From Promethearchaeota archaeon (GTDB lineage: Archaea > Asgardarchaeota > Lokiarchaeia > Sigyniarchaeales > SOKP01): a stretch of DNA of 15,717 bases. A program made the position numbers and the translations under genes. Shown here piece by piece: positions 6,453 through 12,682 of this stretch (position 1 is the stretch's first letter; each line of letters opens with the position of its first letter). Under the pieces are notes generated by a model, which worked only from the letters and a program-made list of their open reading frames with translations, was not told the origin of the DNA and did not search any database. The stretch spans positions 1-15,717 of the forward strand of contig JAUWNA010000012.1 in assembly GCA_030612905.1 (NCBI GenBank), read 5' to 3'.

Positions 6453-7711
6453 TAAAAAATCTCTTTTAGTTCTTCGGGAATTTCTTCACTAGAGTCCATG
6501 GGAGATAAAGCGTAAATTTGATCACCGCACTGGCATTGTTTTCCTTCAAATAAGTAATACTTAAACTTATTTTTCCAATTACAAATATTTACAATGCTAA
6601 TTTCGGTAATTTCTCCACAAATACAATAAATTGCCATGTCCTCGGAATAATTTGGGATTATCTCCGTGAATTTGAGAGGTGATTCGGTAAACTCAGAGTC
6701 GTTTAACAGTTGATTAATTTCTTCGGCAAGGCTATCTTTTAAGCTTGGGATAAAGCTCGTAATAATCCCGTCTTTACCTTTCATTTCTGTTAAAACTACG
6801 AAATTTTTCTCGGGTTTTTCATCCTTTTTCTTTTCCGGAAATATAGGTTTCTCATATTGTTGTCGAAGCATTTCAGGAATAGGGAAAGGATCCATACCTT
6901 CTGGGTATTCAAATGAAACGTAATTTTCTGTGAGACCCTTTATTTTTTTCTGGTTTATTAGGTGTAAGTTTTCATAATCTCGATTAAATAGGGAAAACTT
7001 AATTAGTTCCAATGGTACTTCCATTTCTAAAAGATTAGATCGAATATTAGCTAGCACTTCACCAATATAACTTTTTAAAACTACGAAGTCGTCTCTGTTT
7101 TTTGTGTAAATCTCACTTCTATTCTCTTCCTTAAAATTATTCCATTTTTTAACAACAGAATTCTTTACTAACTGCGGGACCATGCAAAAGACACATAATA
7201 ATGGAAACATAAGAAATGAATCAACAGGTATATTAAAATAAGGCAATATTAAAAAAATCACGGCAATACCAAGCAAAGGCGCTGAAACTATAAAGCTTAA
7301 ATTCCTTAATCTTTTATCGATTGATTTGCTAATTCCTTTACTTAATGCAAATTCTTCGACTTTAGTTGTTAAACGCTCAACAGTCTCAACAATTTTCTTA
7401 TCTTCAAATCCCTTTTTAAGAAGTTTGTCTTCTTCTCCACCCAAATCTAATTTTTCAATTTTCTCCGATATCTTTTCTATATGATTATCGACATTGCTCT
7501 TCTTAAATATAAAATTTAATGTTTCCTCCGAAAAATAATCCAAAAATTTAATTATGGATAATTTAGCCTCGATATTTTTAAGGGCTTCTGGCTCTAATCC
7601 TAAAGCCTCTTGTAATATTTGACCTTGTGTCTTTCTAACGGGTCTAGTACGCCTCGATGGTCGTTCTCTTACTTCAGATCCTTTAGTTTTTTCGTTCTCG
7701 TTTTCGTTCAT
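6449..7711 (-). CDS. Membrane protein of unknown function with C-terminal CxCG...CxCG motif
   Basis: A 420-residue protein that I do not recognise. It begins with a highly charged, basic segment (1-30), then an alpha-helical region with coiled-coil-like heptads (about 40-130). Two hydrophobic helices follow at about 137-158 and 163-184, separated by a very short turn, so they form a hairpin in the membrane. After that come a helical, charged stretch (185-260), a proline- and lysine-rich linker (280-302) and a C-terminal mixed alpha/beta region. That region holds C363-x-C365-G and C393-x-C395-G about 28 residues apart, plus C377, resembling a zinc-ribbon-like metal site. The short loop and basic flanks suggest both large ends are cytoplasmic. 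The stop TAA shares bases 6449-6452 with the stop of the convergent ACD-like gene. A long AT-rich gap with palindromes lies upstream. Function unknown. Confidence 0.8.
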   Translation of the reverse strand: MNENENEKTKGSEVRERPSRRTRPVRKTQGQILQEALGLEPEALKNIEAKLSIIKFLDYFSEETLNFIFKKSNVDNHIEKISEKIEKLDLGGEEDKLLKKGFEDKKIVETVERLTTKVEEFALSKGISKSIDKRLRNLSFIVSAPLLGIAVIFLILPYFNIPVDSFLMFPLLCVFCMVPQLVKNSVVKKWNNFKEENRSEIYTKNRDDFVVLKSYIGEVLANIRSNLLEMEVPLELIKFSLFNRDYENLHLINQKKIKGLTENYVSFEYPEGMDPFPIPEMLRQQYEKPIFPEKKKDEKPEKNFVVLTEMKGKDGIITSFIPSLKDSLAEEINQLLNDSEFTESPLKFTEIIPNYSEDMAIYCICGEITEISIVNICNWKNKFKYYLFEGKQCQCGDQIYALSPMDSSEEIPEELKEIFY

Positions 7712-7804
7712 ATTATTCTCAATAATTTAATGCGTTTATTAATTATTTATTAATTAATAAAAGATAATTAACTTTTTGAAAAAAAATACTTTGAAAAACA
7801 AAAA

Positions 7805-7820
7805 TTTTCGACTTCGAAAA
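7805..7820. promoter_or_regulatory. Operator-like palindrome TTTTCGA-CT-TCGAAAA
   Basis: Two perfect 7-base half sites, TTTTCGA (7805-7811) and TCGAAAA (7814-7820), flank a 2-base centre. This is the size and symmetry expected of a site for a dimeric DNA-binding protein. It lies about 95 bases upstream of the membrane-protein start on the minus strand and about 290 bases before the NifU-like gene. No regulator is identified. Confidence 0.4.
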
Positions 7821-7826
7821 GATAGT

Positions 7827-7848
7827 CATAATTATTAATCATAATTAT
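7827..7848. repeat. Direct repeat of CATAATTAT
   Basis: CATAATTAT occurs at 7827-7835 and 7840-7848, separated by TAAT. The core ATAATTAT is itself self-complementary. In such AT-rich DNA this may be chance, but it lies next to the 7805-7820 palindrome. Confidence 0.35.
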
Positions 7849-7867
7849 ATTTTTTTGCAAAAACATC

Positions 7868-7940
7868 AATGGGGTCTTGGGAATAGTAAGCCCTCTTGTA
7901 AGCCCTGCTGATTACCAATTTGAAGTAAGGAGAGGATAAA
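7868..7940. other. Less AT-rich island with tandem 12-base repeat; possible small RNA
   Basis: Within AT-rich surroundings this segment has clearly more G and C. It contains the tandem pair GTAAGCCCTCTT (7886-7897) and GTAAGCCCTGCT (7898-7909), and CCTCT (7892-7896) could pair with AGAGG (7931-7935). I checked for tRNA A/B boxes and for C/D-box motifs and found no convincing set. There is no open frame longer than a few codons. An untranslated RNA or a binding site is possible; the strand is unknown. Confidence 0.3.
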
Positions 7941-7989
7941 CTAAATTTTTATTTAATTTTTTAAGTCTTTATTTAATAGGATTTTTTCT

Positions 7990-8037
7990 AAAAATATCGT
8001 TCCTAATTAAATGATTATTCAAAAATATCGATATTTT
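7990..8037. promoter_or_regulatory. AAAAATATCG repeats, the second forming a 16-base palindrome
   Basis: AAAAATATCG appears at 7990-7999 and again at 8021-8030, an offset of 31 bases, close to three helical turns. The second copy is part of the perfect palindrome AAAATATCGATATTTT (8022-8037). A full site with an in-phase half site is typical of cooperative binding by a dimeric regulator. It lies 70-118 bases before the NifU-like ATG at 8108. Confidence 0.4.
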
Positions 8038-8055
8038 AAAGAGCTTTGCTTTAAA
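8035..8055. repeat. Inverted repeat TTTAAAG-7-CTTTAAA
   Basis: TTTAAAG (8035-8041) and CTTTAAA (8049-8055) are perfect complements around a 7-base centre, and overlap the end of the 8022-8037 palindrome. It could be a regulatory site or part of the promoter of the NifU-like gene. Confidence 0.3.
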
Positions 8056-8107
8056 TATGTTAAATAATTTAATTAAATTAAGATATAATAAACAAAAATG
8101 TGATTTT

Positions 8108-8338
8108 ATGCTAGATAAAGAAAAAGTAAAAGAAGTACTAGAAAAAATTAGACCTCAATTACAAATGGACGGCGGAGATGTGGAACTCGTTGAAATTACC
8201 GATGATGGAATCGTTAAAGTACGATTATTAGGTCATTGTGCGGGTTGTATGCATGCCCAACAAACACTAACCTTTGGCGTTGAGCGTGCGATTAAACAAT
8301 TTGTTCCAGAAGTTGTTAGAGTCGAAAATGTTGCTTAA
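8108..8338 (+). CDS. NifU-like iron-sulfur cluster scaffold protein
   Basis: A 76-residue stand-alone NifU C-terminal-type (Nfu) domain. Characteristic features are the helix VKEVLEKIRPQLQMDGGDVELVEI (7-30, DGGDVEL is the hallmark) and the cluster-binding C44-A-G-C47 in HCAGCMHAQQTL, where two such proteins share a [4Fe-4S] cluster. It passes clusters to client enzymes, and the radical SAM enzyme in this window would be the kind of client. I chose the ATG at 8108 and not the one at 8057, because 8108 gives the normal 75-80 residue length and the 17 extra residues are low-complexity and match nothing in the family. AT-rich TATA-like sequence (about 8068-8090) precedes it, consistent with a leaderless transcript. 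Regulatory-looking repeats lie upstream at 7990-8055. Confidence 0.9.
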   Translation: MLDKEKVKEVLEKIRPQLQMDGGDVELVEITDDGIVKVRLLGHCAGCMHAQQTLTFGVERAIKQFVPEVVRVENVA

Positions 8339-8365
8339 AGCAATCTGAAGCTGCTTTTTTTTTTA
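8337..8365 (+). terminator. Terminator of the NifU-like gene
   Basis: AAAGCA (8337-8342) pairs with TGCTTT (8352-8357) over a 9-base loop and runs straight into about ten T residues (8355-8364), with further T-runs after that. The stem begins inside the stop codon. Both the hairpin and the T-tract fit transcription termination, and the T-tract alone would suffice in Archaea. Confidence 0.65.
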
Positions 8366-8431
8366 ATTTTTTTTAATTTTATAAGAGCAAGAGCTTGAGA
8401 TTTATTAAAATTAAAACCTTCTATTAGTAAA

Positions 8432-8809
8432 ATGAATAATAGTGAATTTATTAAAAAAATTCAAGAAGTTCAACTGCTCATGAAGGATGAGAAGTACCAA
8501 GAAGCGTTAATTATCCTAGACAAGTTGAAAGAAATTGAAAAAGCGGGAAATTTTGATTATAGCCTTACTCATAAGTTGTATCAATTTATTTCTAATTCTC
8601 ATTCGCTTTACAATCAACAAATAATATTAAAAGTTATCCAAAAAGAATCTTCGCAACGGGAGTCAATTTCTTTTACGGGATTAAAGGAAATTTTAAAGGA
8701 ACGTGAAAATCTAGACATTGACGAACCAATTTTAAGAAGAGAAATTGAAATTCTTATCCTTCGATCGTTATTAAGTTGTAAGATTGAAGGAGACGAGTTA
8801 GTTTTTTAA
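8432..8809 (+). CDS. Small helical protein with C-terminal winged-helix-like domain
   Basis: A 125-residue protein that I cannot assign to a family. Residues 1-37 form an amphipathic helical hairpin of the TPR kind (QLLMKDEKYQEALIILDKL). Residues 40-75 look helical as well. Residues 77-125 (SISFTGLKEIL...REIEILILRSLLSCKIEGDELVF) have the pattern helix-helix-helix followed by a short beta-hairpin. That pattern resembles the winged-helix end of PCI domains, where a final -L-S-G-K-I-D- hairpin is typical. PCI domains occur in proteasome lid, COP9 signalosome and eIF3 scaffold proteins, but this protein is much shorter than a full PCI module. It precedes the MglA-like GTPase by 105 bases, with a possible terminator between. 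ATG 8432 has TTTATTAAAATTAAAA about 26 bases upstream and no Shine-Dalgarno, suggesting leaderless translation. Confidence 0.7.
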   Translation: MNNSEFIKKIQEVQLLMKDEKYQEALIILDKLKEIEKAGNFDYSLTHKLYQFISNSHSLYNQQIILKVIQKESSQRESISFTGLKEILKERENLDIDEPILRREIEILILRSLLSCKIEGDELVF

Positions 8810-8846
8810 TTTCTCTATAATTTAAATAAAAGTTTTGTTTTTCTTT

Positions 8847-8880
8847 GTTTTAAAAAACTCGGCTTTTTTAAACTTATTTT
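8847..8880 (+). terminator. Strong inverted repeat after the winged-helix gene
   Basis: GTTTTAAAAAA (8847-8857) and TTTTTTAAAC (8864-8873) form a 10-pair stem with one bulged T around the loop CTCGGC, followed by TTATTTTT. It fits a terminator for the upstream gene, and lies 40-70 bases before the GTPase start, so it could also shape that promoter. Confidence 0.5.
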
Positions 8881-8914
8881 TAATATTACTTAAAAACGAG
8901 AATTAGTATTTAAG

Positions 8915-9508
8915 ATGATAATAGATCAATTAACTCGTAGTATTCAGTTGAAGATTTGCTATTTTGGACCCGCCCTTTCGGGAAAAACGACATCGATTAA
9001 AGCATTATTTAACCATTTTGGTAAGAAAGATCGAGTCTTAAGCATAGACAGCAGCATTCGTAGAACGTTGTTCTTTGATTATGGCACTATTGAATTTGAG
9101 AACCAACAATGGCACCTAAAAATCCACCTTTATTCTACAACTGGCCAGGACTTTTACTTAATTACCAGACCAGTGACCTTACAAGGTATCGATGGAGTTA
9201 TTTTCGTAGCAGACTCACAGCAGAGCGTTTACTACCGAAATCTAACCTCTTGGAACGAACTATGTGGTTATTTCGATGATATCATTATTACGCTTCCTAA
9301 AGTAATAGCATTTAACAAGCAAGATATGCCAGATAAATTCAGCCCTCCTGAGTTTTTAGAAAACATCAATTATTTTAGATATAAAAATATCGATTTCAAA
9401 AAGACAATAGCGGTTAACGGGGAGGGTATATTAGATTGTTTTGAAGAGATTTTAAGCCTTGTTTTTAAGAATTTGTATAAAAACCAAATAGTTTCGATGT
9501 TACATTGA
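8915..9508 (+). CDS. MglA-like small GTPase of the Ras superfamily
   Basis: A 197-residue single-domain GTPase closest to the MglA/Rup group. G1/P-loop is GPALSGKTT (18-26); the MglA-type switch-I segment is RRTLFFDYG (49-57, compare RTLFFDF in MglA). G3 reads YSTTGQD (73-79), where MglA has YTVPGQ and Ras has DxAGQ, so the usual Asp is a Ser but the catalytic-type Gln (Q78) is present. GIDGVIFVADSQ (91-102) follows, then G4 NKQD (134-137) and a G5-like AVNGEG (166-171). No lipid-attachment cysteine or membrane segment is visible, so it should be cytosolic. In bacteria MglA is a polarity switch; Asgard archaea carry many related GTPases of unknown function. No roadblock-type partner is adjacent; the nearest neighbour is the winged-helix-like protein upstream. 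ATG 8915 has no Shine-Dalgarno. Confidence 0.92.
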   Translation: MIIDQLTRSIQLKICYFGPALSGKTTSIKALFNHFGKKDRVLSIDSSIRRTLFFDYGTIEFENQQWHLKIHLYSTTGQDFYLITRPVTLQGIDGVIFVADSQQSVYYRNLTSWNELCGYFDDIIITLPKVIAFNKQDMPDKFSPPEFLENINYFRYKNIDFKKTIAVNGEGILDCFEEILSLVFKNLYKNQIVSMLH

Positions 9509-9581
9509 AAAAAATTTATCATTCAAAATATATATTAAAATAAGAGTGAGTCCAATTTAGATAAATAAGAAACCCAAGAAA

Positions 9582-10427
9582 TTACCCTTTCAGTGTAATT
9601 GGATTCACGCTTTTAGTTTTTCCAAACGTAGGAATAATCCACATATACATACAATATTTTAAGTTTTTATAAGTTGGTCGAGCAAAATTACTATGACCTA
9701 AAAAACCTGGAAAAAACAACCCATCACCATTTGATAAATCTTTACAAACTGAACATCCTTCATTGTTTATTAAATATTGAGTAATGGCATAGTTATCATC
9801 ATCAATACACATAATATAAACTTCAGGATAATCAGGATGTATATGAGGATAAATCTCAATATTTCCTTCTTTATTCTCTTCTAAATTTACGCTTGTTATA
9901 ACGCCATGCTTTAATGATCCATTTGGAATATTTGTGAAACCTGACATAAAAAAACCGTTTTTAATGGCGGTCCAAACGGTTCGGTAAGTTGCCATTACTT
10001 CGTTTGAACTTAAATCTCCTCTTGGAACAAATTTTTCTAAATTAAAATGTTGTATTTCGAATTCAGCTCCAACCTCAACTCCTATTGAACTATAAAATAA
10101 GCATAGTTTATAGTCACCCGATGGTTGAGGATTGACTTTTATTAATAATTCTCTTTCTGGCGGTAAAAAAAACAAGTCAAATTGATTTAAGTTATATTTT
10201 GTATCGCCGTAAAGTATACTAGCCTCTCCAGACAATAAACAACCATTTAAAACTTCATTTTGTTTAGTCTTTATTTTTAAATCGGCGTTAAAATAAAAAT
10301 ATTCCACTTTAACATTATCGAATTCTCTTTGAATAATCTCCGTTTTTGGGTCGTTAAAGTAAAAAGAATACATTTTTTCTTTATTAATTGAACTAACATT
10401 TAATTTTGAATTAGAATTTCTTTTCAA
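9582..10427 (-). CDS. KduI/IolB-type cupin isomerase
   Basis: A 281-residue double-cupin protein. The second cupin shows H195-x-H197-x4-E202 (PHIHPDYPEVYIM, 194-206) and H245 in FPGFLGHSNF (239-248). These correspond to the metal-binding H-x-H...E...H set of KduI, which interconverts 5-keto-4-deoxyuronate and 2,5-diketo-3-deoxygluconate, and of the related IolB (5-deoxyglucuronate isomerase). The ending YMWIIPTFGKT resembles the F-I-W-G-M strand of that family. The first cupin (about 40-115) has NQFDLFFLPPERELLI, a typical cupin turn without a metal triad. A sugar-acid isomerase is likely, but the exact substrate is open. The start is TTG at 10427, preceded by AGGGG with an 8-base spacer; the first ATG would be at residue 20. 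It lies 35 bases downstream of the arrestin-like gene, probably in one operon. Confidence 0.75.
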   Translation of the reverse strand: MKRNSNSKLNVSSINKEKMYSFYFNDPKTEIIQREFDNVKVEYFYFNADLKIKTKQNEVLNGCLLSGEASILYGDTKYNLNQFDLFFLPPERELLIKVNPQPSGDYKLCLFYSSIGVEVGAEFEIQHFNLEKFVPRGDLSSNEVMATYRTVWTAIKNGFFMSGFTNIPNGSLKHGVITSVNLEENKEGNIEIYPHIHPDYPEVYIMCIDDDNYAITQYLINNEGCSVCKDLSNGDGLFFPGFLGHSNFARPTYKNLKYCMYMWIIPTFGKTKSVNPITLKG

Positions 10428-10462
10428 ATGTAATTCCCCTTTAAAATATAAAAATATTTATG

Positions 10463-11668
10463 TTAAAAGAAATTGGAGCCCACAGGAGTTTGAATTCTTA
10501 TAGATTTACGGGCGTTATCTTCCAAAACAGAAATTAAGGCAGTAATATTTTGCTTGCTCTCGTAAACTATCTCTTTTTCTTCGTTAACATCCCAATTATT
10601 AAAACCTGTGAGAATTGGAGCTGTTTCAAACAATCCTTCTTGAAGCCCAGTAACCTTTACTGTTACACCTTTTAGCGTTTCTTTTGAGGTGTTCTTTATT
10701 TTTATAGTATATTTTTCTATATCAGAATCTATTGAGACAATTTTAAATATTTTCTGGAATTTTGATGAGACCCCATCAAAGATCGCAGGTGCCCCTGAAG
10801 TTGTTCCTGAGAATAAATCAGCGTCTAATTTTTGCTTGTCACCTGGTTTCGCAATAATTGTGATTGGTACATTGAATTTTATTGGCTCTTTACCGTACTC
10901 AGATTTAGGCTTTCCAATAAACAACAATGACCATTTTACATATGAACCGTATTTAAACCCCCAAAACTCTTTCTCGTGTGGTTCCCATAAATAATTATGG
11001 CTTGGTTGAGCGATCTCCGGGACTTTTAGCAATAAAAATTTCTTATCCATATCAGTAGTTCTCGAATCTCCGGCAATAGCAGGCGGCAATTCTTCTACTT
11101 TGCTACAATTTTGCCCGTAAGCATCACAATAACAAACGAGATTTGCTTTTTGTAATAACCTGATTTCAACTTGTTTAAGTTCCTCAGAAGAAAAATTTAT
11201 TTTTATTGCTTCTCCAGGTTTAAAAACATCTTTTGACAAATTAATACTTAAGCCAGAAATTGAAATAGAAAGAGGATTAGGCTTTTTTGTCTGAATGTTT
11301 GATTGCTTTTCCCTAACTTCAATTTTTTGTGTTTTATTAATTACTAAATCATCATCTGGGTTAATTGGATGAGGTTGTCTTAATATTAGTTTAAGTTCGT
11401 ATTCCACATTTCTGTTTTTTATCGTAGGGATAACATTGCTTTTAACCAATATTGCTTTATCTCTAATGTATTCGCCCGCTTCAAAAAACCCCTTCGTAAA
11501 TATTTCCTCTTTGGTAATTTGAAGTTCTTTTAGGCAAGGTGGATAAGTTAATAAACGAATTCCAGACCACAAAACTGGCGAATCTTCATCGAAATTGAAC
11601 TTAGTTTTTATGTTAATTTTGTCACCTATGTACACATAACCGTTACTAAGACTAAGCTCTAATTTCAT
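10463..11668 (-). CDS. Arrestin-fold-like beta-sandwich protein with extra C-terminal domain
   Basis: A 401-residue, almost all-beta protein without signal peptide or membrane segment, so probably cytosolic. Residues 1-125 read like an arrestin/Vps26-type N-domain (NGYVYIGDKINIKTKFNF, then long alternating strands). Residues 132-273 read like the C-domain: KDVFKPGEAIKINFSSEELKQVEIRLLQ (146-173), a variable loop with C179, C181 and C188, then YVKWSLLF...IKFNVPITI (243-271), the closing strands typical of arrestins. A linker is followed by a third sandwich (about 303-395; YTIKIKNTSKETLKGVTVKV) resembling CARDB/NEW3-type domains. Arrestin folds are trafficking and signalling adaptors in eukaryotes, and Spo0M-like proteins have them in bacteria. 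The assignment rests on strand pattern and motif spacing, not on a search. The ATG at 11668 is preferred to a TTG at 11683; neither has a Shine-Dalgarno. It is the first gene of a probable operon with the KduI-like isomerase. Confidence 0.6.
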   Translation of the reverse strand: MKLELSLSNGYVYIGDKINIKTKFNFDEDSPVLWSGIRLLTYPPCLKELQITKEEIFTKGFFEAGEYIRDKAILVKSNVIPTIKNRNVEYELKLILRQPHPINPDDDLVINKTQKIEVREKQSNIQTKKPNPLSISISGLSINLSKDVFKPGEAIKINFSSEELKQVEIRLLQKANLVCYCDAYGQNCSKVEELPPAIAGDSRTTDMDKKFLLLKVPEIAQPSHNYLWEPHEKEFWGFKYGSYVKWSLLFIGKPKSEYGKEPIKFNVPITIIAKPGDKQKLDADLFSGTTSGAPAIFDGVSSKFQKIFKIVSIDSDIEKYTIKIKNTSKETLKGVTVKVTGLQEGLFETAPILTGFNNWDVNEEKEIVYESKQNITALISVLEDNARKSIRIQTPVGSNFF

Positions 11669-11683
11669 AATTTTTACGAGCAA

Positions 11684-11939
11684 AAAGGATTGTTCAAAAT
11701 TTCTATATTAATATTAATTAATGGATTCATTTAATATTTTTTTAACTAAATAATTTATGAATGTGGAAATAGTACTCATAATGTCATTTATTTTCACCTA
11801 ATTTTGTCAAACTACATCCAATTTACTTCAAAAATGTTAATTTTTTTTTCTAAACTCGTTTAAAAAGGACAAATAACAAATTATAATTGGCATTATTATT
11901 TTGTTTTATTATATTAATTTAACTTTGGTATACAACAGA
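11684..11939. other. Divergent promoter region, arrestin-like / HAD
   Basis: This 256-base stretch lies between two divergent genes. It is AT-rich, with T-runs (for example around 11839-11850) and the TATA-like box at 11909-11916 for the plus-strand gene. On the minus strand TTAATATAG-like sequence near 11700-11712 could serve the arrestin-like gene. I see no RNA gene or longer repeat. Confidence 0.4.
11905..11920 (+). promoter_or_regulatory. TATA-like box for the HAD/GNAT unit
   Basis: TTATATTA (11909-11916) in an A/T stretch is centred about 28 bases before the ATG at 11940, the spacing expected when transcription begins at or just before the start codon. This supports the ATG at 11940 over the in-frame TTG at 11901, which would lie upstream of the box. 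Confidence 0.45.
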
Positions 11940-12650
11940 ATGACAAGGCTTAAGGACAGCAACATCAAAGCGATTCTTTTCGATTTAGATGGGACCTTAT
12001 TAGAGATCGATTTGAAACTTTTTATTCCCGAATATTTTAAGTTATTAGCAAATAGTATCGCTCACATAATCTCTCCTAATAAATTAATTCCTATTTTTTT
12101 AAAAGCGTCAGAGACGCTAACAAATAATAGTGGAAAGATTACGAACGAAGAGGCCTTTTCCAATATTTTCTTCCCGCTCAATGGTTATAGCAAAGAAGAA
12201 ATCGATCCATATTTTACGAAATTCTATAAAGAAGATTTTATAAAATTACGCAAATTTACTAAAAAGAAACCAGAAGCGCATAAGGTAGTGAAAACAGCAT
12301 TTGATAGGGGATACGAAGTAGTAATTGCAACCAACCCTCTGCTCCCATTAACGTCAATACAGCAACGCCTTGAGTGGGCTGGAGTTGGAGATTTTCCTTA
12401 CAAACTGATAACTAGTTATGAAAATTCATATGCTAGCAAACCGGATCTGCTATATTATCAATTGATATTTAAACATCTTAACCTCTCTGCAAAAGAATGC
12501 ATTATGGTAGGGGACGAAGACAAAGATTTAGTATGCGCAAAGTTAGGCTCGCAGACCTTTTTAGTTCATAGTGTAAATACTAAATTAAATTCCGAAACGC
12601 CAGAACCCACTTATAGCGGAACATTAAATGACTTAATGAAGCTTCTTTAA
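11940..12650 (+). CDS. HAD-superfamily phosphatase
   Basis: A 236-residue haloacid-dehalogenase-type hydrolase with all four motifs: motif I DLDGT (15-19, nucleophile D15 and acid D17), motif II ATN (T131), motif III SKPD (K167) and motif IV GDEDKD (191-196). The helical cap between motifs I and II (about 25-115) fits the phosphoglycolate-phosphatase-like C1-cap group. It would remove phosphate from a small metabolite; the substrate cannot be predicted. I start the protein at the ATG at 11940, because it is preceded by a well-placed TATA-like box, whereas 13 extra hydrophobic residues from the TTG at 11901 have no counterpart in the family. The GNAT gene follows after 32 bases on the same strand and is probably co-transcribed. 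Confidence 0.9.
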   Translation: MTRLKDSNIKAILFDLDGTLLEIDLKLFIPEYFKLLANSIAHIISPNKLIPIFLKASETLTNNSGKITNEEAFSNIFFPLNGYSKEEIDPYFTKFYKEDFIKLRKFTKKKPEAHKVVKTAFDRGYEVVIATNPLLPLTSIQQRLEWAGVGDFPYKLITSYENSYASKPDLLYYQLIFKHLNLSAKECIMVGDEDKDLVCAKLGSQTFLVHSVNTKLNSETPEPTYSGTLNDLMKLL

Positions 12651-12682
12651 AAATTAATAGAATTTTTAAAAAAAGGGTTTAT

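Larger units (their letters stand above)
7712..8107. other. 396-base intergenic region between divergent genes
   Basis: This stretch separates the membrane protein (minus) from the NifU-like gene (plus). It is mostly A and T, with no convincing coding frame. It contains the palindrome at 7805-7820, two CATAATTAT repeats (7827-7835 and 7840-7848), a less AT-rich island at about 7868-7940, a spaced AAAAATATCG repeat (7990-7999 and 8021-8030) and an inverted repeat at 8035-8055. It must hold promoters for both neighbours. Confidence 0.7.

Noticed and set aside
7868..7940. tRNA or C/D-box RNA in the less AT-rich island
   Set aside because: TGGTAATCAGCAGGG on the minus strand resembles an A-box, but no B-box (GGTTCRA) follows at a proper distance and no acceptor stem forms. 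CTGA occurs once but without a matching RTGATGA C-box.
8057..8107. ATG at 8057 as start of the NifU-like protein
   Set aside because: The 17 extra residues are low-complexity and unlike the family, and the ATG at 8108 gives the standard length.
11901..11939. TTG at 11901 as start of the HAD protein
   Set aside because: It would lie upstream of the TATA-like box and adds hydrophobic residues without family counterpart. A signal peptide would make no sense before this cytosolic enzyme.
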